The translations under genes and the position numbers were made by a program. A stretch of 64,000 nt of DNA. Source: Hansfordia pulvinata. Taxonomy: Eukaryota; Ascomycota; Sordariomycetes; Xylariales. The notes under the pieces are model-generated. The model did not search any database. It was given only the letters and a program-made list of their open reading frames with translations, and had not been told where the DNA came from. Within the stretch, counting starts at the first letter, position 1, and each line of letters starts with the position of its first letter. The stretch spans positions 1,984,001 to 2,048,000 of the forward strand of contig BJKQ01000007.1 in the NCBI GenBank assembly GCA_006538405.1, written 5' to 3'. This document shows, piece after piece, positions 12,386-24,097 of this stretch.

Positions 12386-13988
12386 GACGGATGGCTGGAG
12401 CTGGGGTGTCGGTGCTGTGGCTCGGAGGGTGCTGGCGGCAAGATGTTTGGTGGGAAACACGACGTGGGGAGGCTGCGATGTGCTGTCTTGCTGGGGATGG
12501 AGGAGACGTGCTGGCAGAGTCAGGCCGGCGAGGGTCAGATGGGAGCAATGGACCAGCTGCGGTCACGGTCAAGAGGCCGGCGCGGGCGACGGGCGACGGG
12601 CGACGGGCGATGAGATCACAGGCTGGCGGGCGCGGACGACAGGGTCGTTAGGCCGCGTCCGGCCGGCCGGCTAACCTCGGCAGGGTACGGTACCTGTCCC
12701 AGTACGAGAGATACGAGCACGTACTCGATGGCGAGGAGGTACCCGCGTGTAGGTGATAGATGTAGTGTAAGAGCGAGTATTTCCAACGCAGCTGCTGCAA
12801 GTTGCGGGGCAGATACCGTCTCCTTTAACGGAGTAGTGCACTGAATTGGAAGTGCATGTGGAAAGAGACGGCTCAGTTCAATAGGTGGTAGTACCTGTGT
12901 ACACGCGACGTTTCATCCATGTTCGCGCATGTGAAGACGATTCAGAGGGATGACCGCTCTGCGAATCGCAATGTTCTCGGACAGCTAGGTAGTACCTGTG
13001 ATGATTGCATCAGCTTGGGCTTGAGTGGATATGCATAGATCTTGTTGTATAAAGAATGATCACGATTCCTGGGTACAGATTCGGTAATTCGATGTGAAAG
13101 CGCGGGGCATGGCTTGAATTGAGCGGGAGCACAAGACGCGAATGCGAATGCTTGAAGATTTCACCGGGCTACTTTCGGGTTGTATAGATTTCTTGGATAC
13201 CCTGTGGTACGGAATAAGAAGCAATGCCAATGGGCAGCCGCAGCATAAAAGAGTCTCTGACAACATATAAGCCATGCTCCACTGGAAATATTCGACGGGA
13301 TGTCTGCCCCGGATCGCCGCCAGTCTCAGTCTCCCTCGCTTGTGACAGAAAAGAGTCAAGAGAAATGGCAAGACAATCCTCTCAAGCACGTGTTTCTGAC
13401 AATAACGACGGTGGCCGATTTGGTGCACGAGTATGTTCTTTTCAGATGGCGGGGCAATCTCGGAGTTCCTGGTACGGGTACAGCATTTCGATAAAGTATC
13501 TGCCTACTTTATGTAGTAAGGTAAGGTACCTATTGCGCGGAGTGCTTTAGGGTGCATGTGTTCATACCTCACCCCTGCAAGCGGCACCCGAGCACCTCAA
13601 GTGGCTTGACGCGTCGCCCCACGCGTCGCGGGCTACTTTTCGCGACAATCCCATTAAAGTGCCCTCCGCCATACGGCCTCTGCAGCAGCACCGTCGGGCC
13701 GCCACCTTGCAAATCACATCCACGACGCCCAGGCGCTTGCTGTCGTCCCAGCACCCACGACAAGCCCCAGATTCAGCACGTCCGGCAGGCCACGTCGAGT
13801 GGTAGAGATTCGGGTGCGGCGACTATCGGGCTTGTCGCCCTCACCCATTCGCAGCCACTCCTCGCGATCGCCCCGCTGCCACTCAACCGAATACATCACG
13901 CAACCCCGGGCCACGCCGACCCCAATGACCACCACGAACTGAGCATACCTACAGCCGACTGCCACACCGGCCTGTCAGCATCTCCACC
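12386..13988. other. shared divergent promoter region HADH / TOF1
   Basis: 1.6 kb between the start codons of HADH (-) and TOF1 (+). No gene is recognised. It holds GGTACC/AGTACGAG-type motif copies near 12685-12725 and should contain both promoters. Confidence 0.5.
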
Positions 13989-16900
13989 ATGGAAGAAGTC
14001 GACGAATCCAACGATGTCGTCCACCCCGAGGTGCGGGCGCACGTCAACAGTCTGGTCTCTGCCGTGAGTCTTCGCCCACCTTTTCGCCCCCTCCAATCCT
14101 TCCTTATCACCACCTTTATAAGGCGGCCACTCTTTGCCGAAGGCCATTTACTGAAATGTTTCCTTCTAGCTCGGTGGCTTTAGTGCCGACGACGACGGCC
14201 GCTACGTTCTGGGTGACTCGGCCATCGAGGTCCTACGCGACATCAAGAAATGGATCCGTTTCTACGACGAAAAGACGAACCGCATGGATGTTGCCCGCTG
14301 CCTCGCAGATGCCAACCTCGTCGGCGGCGACCTTCTGCACATCCTCGCCTCCTGGCCCGAGAACGCTACCGACAACAAGTTCAAGTACCGCGCCGCTCTC
14401 GCCTGTTTCGAGATTCTCGTCCCCCTTACCTGGCCCCTCGATCGCGACCCTGCCCAGATGACCGTCAACCACCATCGCCATCAACCCATCCTCCACCTTG
14501 CCCAGCTACGCTACAAGCGAGACATTGTCAACTTTGATGCTGCTCGCATCCTCCACACCGCTGTCCGCGTCGCCCTTCCCTCGCTTGCTCTGGACCGCAA
14601 CGAGCGCACTTCCCGTGACGAGTCCCTTATCAAAATCGTCCTGCTCTTCCTCCGCAACGTCGCCCAGATTGCTCCCCAACCCAACTCGTCTCACGATGCC
14701 GACGACTCCTACATCTCCCGCTCTTCCCTCATCGACGCCTTCTCCTACCAGGACATCCTCCTCACCATCCTCACCCTCGCCTCCAATATGGGAGACGACT
14801 TCAACCACGAGGGCGTCATTCTGCTCGAGATCATGTTCCACCTCGTCAAGAGAGTCGACGTCAACAAGCTCTTCATGGACGACAAGCAGCTCAACAAGAC
14901 AAAGTCGAATGAATTGACAGCCATGATGAACAAAGAAGCCGCCATGCATCGCCCCTACAACCGCAAAGCGCCCACGCGCCACAACCGCTGGGGCGCCATG
15001 GTCTGGGTTGATCGCGGCGACGGCAAGGTGTCTACAGTTTCAGGCCAGGACGCGCTTCTGGATTCGGCAACCCGCCAGCACAAAATGGATAGCACCAAGG
15101 TGTTCCGCCCACCCCGCCGGCCGAGAAAAGACCAGCTTGCGCCCCAGGACCTGGGTCTCCCCGTAAAGCTCAACACGAGAGCCCGACAGCAGCTAAAGGA
15201 CTTCGTCAGCGAGTTCCTCGATTCCGGCTTCAATCCCTTGTTCACAAATGTTCGCAAGAAGATCGACGAGCAGAAGGACTATGTTTTCGACTATCACTCG
15301 CGTCAATTCTTCTATCTGGTGTCCTGGTTTCTCGAGGCTGAAAGAATACGCCAGAAGAGCAATAAAAAGGCTGCTTCGGCAGAGGCAGACGAGGTGAAGA
15401 GCTTCAACCTGGTAGCCGGCGTTCTGAATCAGGAGACATTCATCACCCTGAACCGCAGCATAGGAGAGGCCATGGAGTCGAAGAATTGGACCGATCTTTG
15501 TGCCGCAATGAGGTGTTTTACGCAGATCCTCCTGACTGTTCAGGATATGTTCGAGTCGGGCAACGAGGACGATGAGGAAATTGCCGAGAATATCCTCAGC
15601 CGTATCTTCTACGAGGAGGAAACCCATGACCGGGTGGCCAACATTGCGCGAAGCTACAAAGACCAGGGCTTCGAATACCTGGATGCCTGCACCGAGCTCA
15701 CGCATACTTACCTGCGAGTGCTTGAAGCCTACTCCAAGCAAAACGTTGACATGCAGGTGCGCTCAAAGCGACGCGTGCGGAAGAAGAAGAAGGCCGCCAA
15801 GGCCGCCGGTGAGGCTGAAGGCGAGGACCCGGCCCCGGAGGACGAGTCTGAAAATGACCAAGCAGATGCTGAGAAAGTATCGCGCGAGCGGAAATTCGAC
15901 TTTACTCGGTTCACAGCTCGCTTTGTTGTCCAGGGCGTCGTGGATACTTTCACGGCCTTCACCAAGTTCTACCAGGATCTGGACGATTCTCAGCTCAAGC
16001 GCGCCCACCGCTATTTCTACAGAGTTGCTTTCAAGCACGAGATGAGCGTCATGCTCTTCCGCGTCGACATCATCCAGTTGTTTCATGGCATGATCAAAGG
16101 CCAGTCTCCTTTGGACAGGGCCTCAGGCATGTACAAGGAATGGGAGGAGCTATCGAAGCAGATCTTGAGGAAGTGCATTCGGAAGATTGAAGACCGACCG
16201 CAGCTCATCATCGAGATGCTTTTCTCCAAGATCAGTGCGACAGCGCACTATCTTGAATTCGGCCATGAGAAGCAGACAGTGACGTCGACGCAGACGAAGC
16301 CGGCAGCGGAACTCGAGTTTCGCCGCGCTCTTGAGCCCGCTCAACAGATTGGCGTGGCCGTTGGCGTGCTTCTGGACAAGAATTTGGCTCATCATATCAA
16401 ATGGGTCAAGGATCAGCTGAACAGGGGCATCAGTGAGAGAGCGGCTTGGGAGGCGGCCGAGAAGGCCATGCTAACGACTGAGAATGGCGATGGAACCGAG
16501 GGTGCCGAATCTGCGGCGCAAGAGGCGCCGACAAAAGAAGCTCCTCTGATAAGTAAGTGTTGCAGGCGACGGTTTTCGGTCGGTGGGAGTCTTGACTAAC
16601 ATGGAACAGCTCTGCGGCCTGAGGACGACGCACGGCGAACAGCCGTGTTCAAGAATGGTCACCTGCGGCTACTGATGAAACTTGTGGGCTTTGAGCGACT
16701 CGAGACAATAGCGGACGAAACCCCTGAATCACTATGGACCATTCCATCACACTTGACGGTGGAGGCGCTTCAAAATTCGCTCGACCACATTGCCCAAGCC
16801 GAATTCGACCCGCCCTCGTTCGAAAATGGTCTGTTGGCTGAGCATCAACTTCGCCGGAAGACGGCGCCGCGCAAGAAAGCTGCATTCGACGATGATGGAG

Positions 16901-17715
16901 ATGATCTGCCTTCGGATGACGACGATATCCTTTTCCCTGCTGGGGGACCCACGGCCCGGAAGGATACTGCTGAAAAGTCGAAGAAGAGGCGGGTCCGTCG
17001 CCGTCGCGGAAGCAACACAGAGGAGCCCTCGGAGGAGCAGCTGGAGGAGCGGGCTCGGGAACGACGAGACCGTGAGCGTGAGAAAGCTCTGCGGTTCAAG
17101 AGCGACCTGTATGTCCACGCCAGTGATGACGAATCGGGCGACGAGGATCAATGGGCCGACTTTTACGCCAACGAGGATCGCATCCGCCGCATGCAGCAAG
17201 AGGCGGCTGAGCGCGCCGCGCGGGGCTTCGGGGCTGATGATGCCAGCAAGAAGAAGCCGGCCGCAAAGGCTCAGAAGGCGCCCAAGAAACAGGGAACGAA
17301 GAAGCGAAAGGCCAGGAAGGCGGTGCTCTCTGGCGATGATGATGATGAGGAAGAAGACAACGGAAAGAGTGGCGATGATGACGCGGCCAGCACTGCAGCA
17401 GACGATGACTCGGAGGCCGGCGCCACGCCGGCGCCCACTGCGAATAATGGAGCCGATGACACACCGCTGTCATCCAGCCCGAGGAGCAGCTCAGGAGGGA
17501 GCAGAAGCAACGATGCCGCTGCCCATAAACGCAGAAGGCTTTCGCCTGAGGGCGATGATGCTGTTGAGGCTGACAGGTCGCAAGATAACGACGTTAGCAT
17601 GGGAAACACTGGCGAAGACGGCGACGACGAGGATGACGTCCCTGTTCCGCAGCCGCCAAAGAGGAGACCTCGCGGGAAAGCAGGATTTATCGTCGATAGC
17701 AGTGACGAGGAGTGA
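13989..17715 (+). CDS. tof1: Tof1/Swi1/Timeless replication fork protection protein
   Basis: Exons 13989..14063, 14170..16552 and 16610..17715 give 1187 residues in frame. The first exon encodes only 25 residues ([20 protein letters not shown] onward). The N-terminal third matches the TIMELESS domain: [50 protein letters not shown], and later [15 protein letters not shown] and [11 protein letters not shown]. The middle is helical with a basic [10 protein letters not shown] segment. The last 250 residues are alternating acidic and basic, low-complexity, and end in FIVDSSDEE, typical of fungal Tof1/Swi1. In yeasts Tof1/Swi1 pairs with Csm3/Swi3 to hold the helicase and polymerase together at stalled forks and to relay the S-phase checkpoint; the same nuclear role is inferred here. 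Length, domain order and tail all agree with the family. No frameshift was seen. Confidence 0.93.
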
Positions 17716-18644
17716 GGTTGAAGCCATACTGTGTCTTGTGTTACGGCGCGGTGGAGTGTTCGGGTCGAGTTTGTTTGATTTCGGGACAATCAGAAGCTGT
17801 TTTCGGGCCACCAACAGATCGTGTATGAGGCTTAAGCGTTTGGACAGGATTCGGCGTCGCAGGCGTCAGGTTGGGTACACGTATAGAACATGACCGTTCC
17901 AAAGCCATGATGGCATTGCATCCCGTTACTCGATACTATTGAAGAAAATTCGACAAGTACGACTTAATATTCTCCTACGACATGCCACTACAAGTACGAC
18001 TGGCAGAGCAAACTTGGGTAGCCGGCAGCATTGGTGTTCTGGTAAATAATTTAGGGCCCGTCTCGCTTCCAAGCACGCACAAAGAGGTTCTAGAAGGCCA
18101 AGTCGTGATAGAAATGAGCGTGTTGGTGCGTCTGATAACCGACGCGGAGATTCTACTCGAATCGTATTATGTGTACAGGATTGATGATACACGTTGAACA
18201 TGGCCATGTCAACTTTTGATTTTCTTGTTTCTTTACCCCCCTACTATCCACACAACGGTGGAAAACGAAATATCATCTCCCGTGAGAGAACGCCGCCTGC
18301 CCAATCCCAAGACTCCCAAAGAACACCCGCGACAAAGGAGAGATGTGTTGATGATGATCAGGTGTGGCTCGGCCGTTGGAGATAAGTATACAGGATAATG
18401 ATACTGGGGACGAGGCTGGTTCCGCAAATAAGATATGCTAGGTGGGAGTGGCCATCAACGTCGTGGGTGGTTGTGTTAAGTGATACTGGATATTTGTCGT
18501 GTTTTCGAACGTGTTTCTTCTGTCGTCTCCTCTCTGCTCCCGATGCAACTACCCATCAGTGGGGTTGACCCTGCCGGATGACATTAGGCCGAAGCGGGAG
18601 TTCCCCGTGCGCGGCTCGGCGAGGGTGTGGCTGGTGGTGTTCAT
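17716..18644. other. intergenic segment, no gene seen
   Basis: Downstream of tof1 and downstream of the metallothionein gene (convergent). Only short, unsupported open frames occur. Confidence 0.5.
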
Positions 18645-18877
18645 TTATTTCTTCTTTTAAACGGAGAGGTGGTTAGCTGGGTGATCATGCTGGTGCCCCA
18701 GTATTGTAGACGACTACAGCCAGAAAAGGAAAAGGGAGAGAGGGGACGGGGGGAGGGATTATATGATATTGCCTTTGTACGTACGGGGCAGTTGTCGCAC
18801 GCGCAATTCTGCGCGCACTTGCACTCGCCGGTGCTGGCGCACTGGCACGTGGCGCCCTGGTTGCAGTTGCAGGCCAT
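18645..18877 (-). CDS. metallothionein, small Cys-rich copper/metal-binding protein
   Basis: Exon 1 (18877..18785) encodes 31 residues beginning MACNCNQGATCQCAST and ending ACDNCP. It has nine cysteines arranged as four CxC pairs plus a final C; there are no aromatic residues, as in Neurospora-type copper metallothioneins. A GTACGT donor at 18784 ends the exon in phase 0. The best completion is a 131-nt intron with a GCTAACC branch site and an AAAAG acceptor, followed by Lys-Lys-stop at 18653..18645, giving 33 residues and a CPKK end like the CP-x-K ends of related proteins. The C-terminus is less certain: other acceptors, or read-through to the stop at 18641, are possible. A TATATAAA box lies about 170 bp upstream. 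A cytosolic metal-buffering role is known for the family. Confidence 0.75.
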
Positions 18878-19045
18878 GGTGGTCTTGGGGTGTATGTGTA
18901 TGTGTGAGGGCGTGTGAAGCCGAGTAGAAAATACGGGTCTTCTGTGAGGCTGAATGGTGCGACACCGACGATGATGATGTGATCAGTGAATGGGATGATG
19001 CAGAGGGGGGGACCATCAAGGTAGTTTGGATTAGGTGGAAGGGGG

Positions 19046-19053
19046 TTTATATA
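19046..19053 (-). promoter_or_regulatory. TATA box of metallothionein gene
   Basis: TATATAAA on the minus strand, about 170 bp upstream of the metallothionein ATG. A strong TATA element suits an inducible stress gene. No metal-response element could be identified by eye. Confidence 0.5.
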
Positions 19054-19586
19054 CGCCGCCATCTCCCCTCCAGCTGCGTGCCGTATCTTGACCTACTCCG
19101 TCCTCTGTCCTTCCATTGCCTTCCCCTCCGTCTCTGCACCTGCTTCCGTCTAGCCCGAGTGCGGCGTCCGGTGTGCTCGTCATAGGGCTCACAAGCCTTT
19201 TCCTGGGGCGCCTGCTTCCCAGCCAATCCTGCCACGGCCGAAACCCAGAGCTGGTGGTCCTGGCGAGGGCGGGGAATCGGGATGAGGGGAACCGGGACAA
19301 GACAGGCAAGGAAGGGCCCCGTCGGCTTAAAGTTTGACTTCCCAGAACCGGCGTTTTCGGGCCCCGCGGCCTGTGAATCGGGGCAGTGGTGTGTGTCATG
19401 GACTCTCACTAGCTTGGAAGTCAGCTCCAGGATAGGCTCAACAGCGCGGGAGGAGAGAAGCGATGGCGCGGGTGTCGCGTCAGTCGGACGTCAGACGGGC
19501 GGGTGTCGCGCCCACTGCGCTAGAATCATCCATCCAGTTCTAGGTGCTTGCTTGTATGCTCCTCACAGAGAGGCGGGACAGAGGGC

Positions 19587-19587
<1 letters not shown>

Positions 19588-19627
<40 letters not shown>
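19588..19627. repeat. (GA)n microsatellite
   Basis: About 20 uninterrupted GA units on the plus strand in non-coding DNA. Confidence 0.95.
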
Positions 19628-19629
<2 letters not shown>

Positions 19630-20463
19630 GGGGTCCATGCGAGGCACTTTGGGTACAGTGCTCGATTTGCGAAATGTGACATCCAAAGCGTGGCCAAGTG
19701 GCTGCCCGCCACACAGACCGACTACGATGACTGACGACAACCTCGGGGGCTATTCAAAGCCCTGCCTGACTTACCCATTCAAGGTGCGGTAGAGGTAGGT
19801 TGAGGTAAAGCAGGTATGTTTTTGGGATAGGTTCGAAAGGTGGGCTGTCGACTCGCCGTTCTTTCGCCGGTGTGCTGGCTGGAATGCTGGCCCATATCAT
19901 GTCCAATGCCTTGCTCAACACGGCCTCACGGCCTCCCGCGCCAGCCGTGATAGATAAGGTTGACCGCCACACGAAAGATCTTGCGTTGAGTAATCTGCGT
20001 ACGCTGCTTGGTATGGCGCACACCGTATGCGCCGCGCCCTGTAAAAAGCCCGTGGGGAGGGAGGAGTGGTGGAGAGGTCTGCCCTATACAACCTCAGGTA
20101 GCAGCTGGTCACTAGCCCCTTTCCGGGATTGGGCCACATTCGAGTCGCGCGGGAATGTAGATGAGACTGACAGGCAAGATTCAGAACAGTGTTAGTAGAT
20201 ATGCGCGTGGTCATGCTCACTCGTGCGTATGCTTGTATCTTTTTACATGTTTCTTCATTCGCATTCAAGTAGATAGGTAAGTACAGTTCCGTCGAGTCCG
20301 TCCGTCCTTGGAACCAAGGCAACCTCCACTGGCCAAGATAAAAAAAAAAGGTAAAAGTAAATAACAAATAGGTATCGTGATCACATCACATGGGCTCATG
20401 TGGCGGGCGGCTCAGCGTACTCGTCCGAATGTCTCCCCTCTACTCATCACTGCGCCTATCCCC

Positions 20464-22428
20464 TTACTTGCGCTGGCCGTAGGCCTTGGTGATGTAGTCG
20501 CCGTCCTTGACAATCAGGTCCTGGGGGCGGTAGTCGTGCTTGCCCGACAGGTAGCTGGTCAGGATGGCCTTGGTGCCGTCGGCGTAGCGCTTCTGAGCGT
20601 CCAGCGAGGTTCCGGACATGTGAGGGACCATGGCGTTGCCGCCACCGAAGGGGTTCTTGGCGTAGCGCAGAGGGTGGTCCTTGGGCGCGGGCTGGGGGAA
20701 CCAGACGTCGCCGCCGTAGCCGCGCAGGTGTCCGGTAGAGAGGGCCTCGGCGACGTCCTCCTTGACGACAATGGCACCACGGGCCGTGTTGACAAGCCAA
20801 GAGCCTGCGAGGAAGAGGAACAATCCCCATGTCAGTATGATATGCTTCTTTTTCTCCTCTGTTCTGTGGGGGGTGAAGAACAGGCCGCAAGGGAGGAAGG
20901 GCAACGGGCACGGCACTTACCAGGCTTCATCTTGGAGATCAAGTCCTTGTTGAAGAGACCGCGAGTCTTCTCGTGCAGAGGGCAGTTGATGGTGACGACG
21001 TCACACTGGGCCAACATCTCCTCAAGGTTCTCGACGCGGCGGCAGCCAATCTCCTTCTCGACCTCGGCGGACAGAGGCTGGTAGTCAAAGTAGAGCAGCT
21101 CCTTGCAGTCGAAGGGCTTGAGGCGGCGCAGGACACGCTCACCGATGCGGCCGACGGCGACGGTGCCGACAACCTTGCCTTCAAGGTCGAATTCGTTCTT
21201 GGCGGCCGCGGCCACATCCCACTCGCCGGCCTGGATCTGCTCGTGCGCGGGCACAAAGTTGCGCACCAGGGTCAGGATGGTCATGACGACGTGCTCGGCG
21301 ACCGAGACGACGTTGGATCCCGTCACCTCGGCGACAGTCACTCCGCCATTGGTCTTGTTGGCGGCGTTGAGGTCGACATGGTCAGAGCCAATGCCTGCGG
21401 TGATGGCGATCTTGAGCTTCTTGGCCTTGGCCAGGCGCTCAGCGTTCAGGTAGCCGGGGTGGAAGGGGTGGTGATGATAATCTCGGCGTCGACCAGCTCC
21501 TGGTCGAACTTGGAGTTCTCGCCCTCCTTGTCGGAGGTGGTGACGAGGGTGTGGCCCTGGTCTTCGAGCCACTTGCGGATGCCGAGTTCGTTCTCGGTGG
21601 TGCCCAGCAGCTCAGGGACCTGTTGGATGGCGGCGAGGGGGGTATGTCAGCCAAATCGGATCGAGGACATGGTGGCAGCAGGTGGTACAGTGTATAGCGC
21701 TGGTCATCGCCCCACACGAGCTGCTGCTATACTGCGCCAAAGCGGAAATGCAAGGCCGGGGGTCCCCGCACGCCGAGAAGCGCCGCCGCAACGTCACGCC
21801 GCCATCCTGGAGGCGTGCAGCGTCCGCCCGGGCCGGCGATTGGCGATCGACCGCCCGTGAAGGACGCCTGGGCCAGAGACCCCGCGCCACTCTCCAATAA
21901 GCTGTGTTGCCGGGGGGGGGAGGCTTGCTGTGCGATGGTGGCGGACGTCTGTCTTACTCGCATTACTGCACGAGCACCGACGCGTGTCTTCCGGCTCTTT
22001 GCTTGGGAGAGAGAAGCTGCACGGGTCGATAACCCGTACGTAATCGCGTTGGACGTGGCGATGCTGGGCAATACAGCGGGGCGGGGAGCAGGTATGATGG
22101 ATCGGAGAAAAGGGGACACTGGACACAGCAAGGAAACAAGACCGGGGCTTACCTGCTTGGCGTGCTCACCACCATCGTAGAGGACGAGGAGAACTTTGAC
22201 CTTTTCGCGTTGAGTAGTCAGCAAGCGTGTCGACGCAGGAACCTCGCGGGCGGCGTGGCTGGCTAGAGGCGTGCAGGCGGTGGTCTTGGGTGTCAGGACC
22301 GGACGCGCGGTGGCGCTGGCCCGCAGAGCGGAAGAGGAGGAGGTGGCAGAGCGAGCCGAGGCGGTAGCAAAGGCCCGGGAAGCGGAGGGGCGGAGGAAAC
22401 GAGCAGATGAGCGAGCTAGAAGTACCAT
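20464..22428 (-). CDS. NAD-dependent formate dehydrogenase, apparent frameshift
   Basis: Exons 22428..22153, 21619..20921 and 20804..20464. It oxidises formate to CO2 with NAD. An Arg/Ser/Ala-rich N-terminus ([20 protein letters not shown] onward, about 70 residues) looks like a mitochondrial presequence. The conserved body starts at [19 protein letters not shown]. Family hallmarks are [13 protein letters not shown] (formate-binding Asn), the NAD-site [26 protein letters not shown] (substrate Arg), [16 protein letters not shown] (Gln) and [13 protein letters not shown] (catalytic His). Near 21465 one base is missing in a C run: upstream the frame reads [10 protein letters not shown], and downstream [11 protein letters not shown] is open only in the next frame. 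With one added base the protein is 438 residues, normal for fungal FDH with a presequence. Intron 1 is long (533 nt). The C-terminus YGQRK matches the family. Confidence 0.92.
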
Positions 22429-22497
22429 TTTGAAGAACTGAGAGCCGACGGGGTCGTTGGCGTAGGTGAAGGCAGACGAGGGCGAGCCCGGGAGGGA

Positions 22498-22513
22498 ATA
22501 TATATATATATAT
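22498..22513. repeat. (TA)n microsatellite in FDH upstream region
   Basis: Short run of TA units about 75 bp upstream of the FDH ATG; it falls in the leader or core promoter. Confidence 0.7.
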
Positions 22514-24043
22514 AAGGGTAAATATATATAGGTATGTATAAGGTAAGCGGTGGTGATGTTGGGGTGGCGTGGAAACCGAGAAGGGCGAGTGAAGTGGTGG
22601 GAGTTTCGAGATGATGGACTAGGAAACTTGACTGCGGCAACGACGGGAAGGGGCGACCTTTATGGAGGAGGGCCACGACGCTCCCGTTTCGACCTGGCCT
22701 GACCTGATGTTCCCCCGGGTCTCGCACGCGGTGGTGCCGGCGTGGGACGAGGTTGGCGATGCGGGGCGGGGAAGCCAGAGCAGCGCGGTACTCGTGGAGA
22801 ATGGTACCTACAGTAGGTAGGTAGGTACTCACCTTGGACAGGACGGCTGCTGCTGGGTGCGACGCCAGACTCCGAGGAGTCGAGACACCGAAGCCCGGAG
22901 ACACAGCGGCGGCGGCTGGCCGTCTCGGAGGCCCTCGAAACACCACGCACACACGCACGCACGCGACTGGCGGAAAGTGACTCGGGACGGCAGCCGATGC
23001 GTCCCCGATCCATGCCCACTGTGGCCCAGCCGCATGCTGTGCTGTGCGTAAGTACCTAACCTAAGGGTGTCTGCCGTGCGCTGCTGAGGTCTCGAGACCG
23101 GACCCCACCTCTCCGGGGGTCTGGCTTTGGTTCGGCCGGCTGCCGGAGAGTCGGCGATGGCTCGGCGAGTGGGGCGGCCCTTCCCCGCAGCGGGCGACCG
23201 AGTGCGCCCAGCCCGGCCGTCCAGCGGCGAACGGCGACGTGAAGCCGCGCCTGCCTCACCTGAGATGAGATGAGATATGAAGATTAGGTAGGTACGGTAT
23301 CCCGACTTACCTACCTGGTAGCCTTAGTTAGGTCCAGTACCGTAGGTATCTACATGCAGGTAGTGTTGCGGACGCACACGCACCTTCCACCGCTTCAACG
23401 CTGCTCTTGCCAGAATATCTGGCACGCGTGATTGCCTGATGCAGGAGTAGATCATTAGGTAGGTACATGTATGCAGCAGTCTGCATCTACAGGTTACGTG
23501 CCTGCCCTTCCGTGCTCGAAGGCTGGGACAGGATCGGGCACACCAACCCTGACAACTGGCCAGCAACTGCGTGCTACCAATCCAGGGTCCGGCTGTGATA
23601 CTCTCTGGCTCGCTCTCCCCTCAGCCCTCCTCCCCCCCTTCCAGTGTCCCCATCCTGCGCCACGCGGGCACATCTCGTCAGACGCCGTCGGTCCTGGCCC
23701 ACGACAAACACCAAAACACCCTCGTACAGGCCGACACCCCGAAGCGCCGTCTTACAATGAGCCAGATTCTGCCTGGGGATCCCCAACGCCACTCGTCGCC
23801 AAGCCGCGGGTTCATGACACTCCCCGGTCCATCTGCCCGCCGCTGCACAATGCCGTGCCCGTTGTGGGGAAGGCTCTGACACCCCGACGGCATTGCGAAT
23901 AGTCTGGCTGCTAGAGCACCTCCCATTTAGCCGCACACCCCTCCGGCCGCCAAGGGGCTGGGCCGGGCCCATCGGGGATCTCTCCACCACTGGACGACGG
24001 CGCGTCCTCTTGCCACCGGTCACCCGGTCACCCGCTCCTCTTC

Positions 24044-24097
24044 AGCTCGCCGCCAGAGGACTTATACACAGCTCGCCAGAGGACTTACACAGCTCGA
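24044..24097. repeat. imperfect short tandem duplication
   Basis: The unit AGCTCGCC..AGAGGACTTA..CAC appears twice in succession, followed by a third partial AGCTCG. It lies in non-coding DNA. Confidence 0.6.

Larger units (their letters stand above)
18878..20463. other. intergenic region with GA microsatellite
   Basis: Contains the metallothionein promoter on its left and a (GA)n tract in the middle; the right part lies downstream of FDH. No gene is recognised. Confidence 0.5.
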
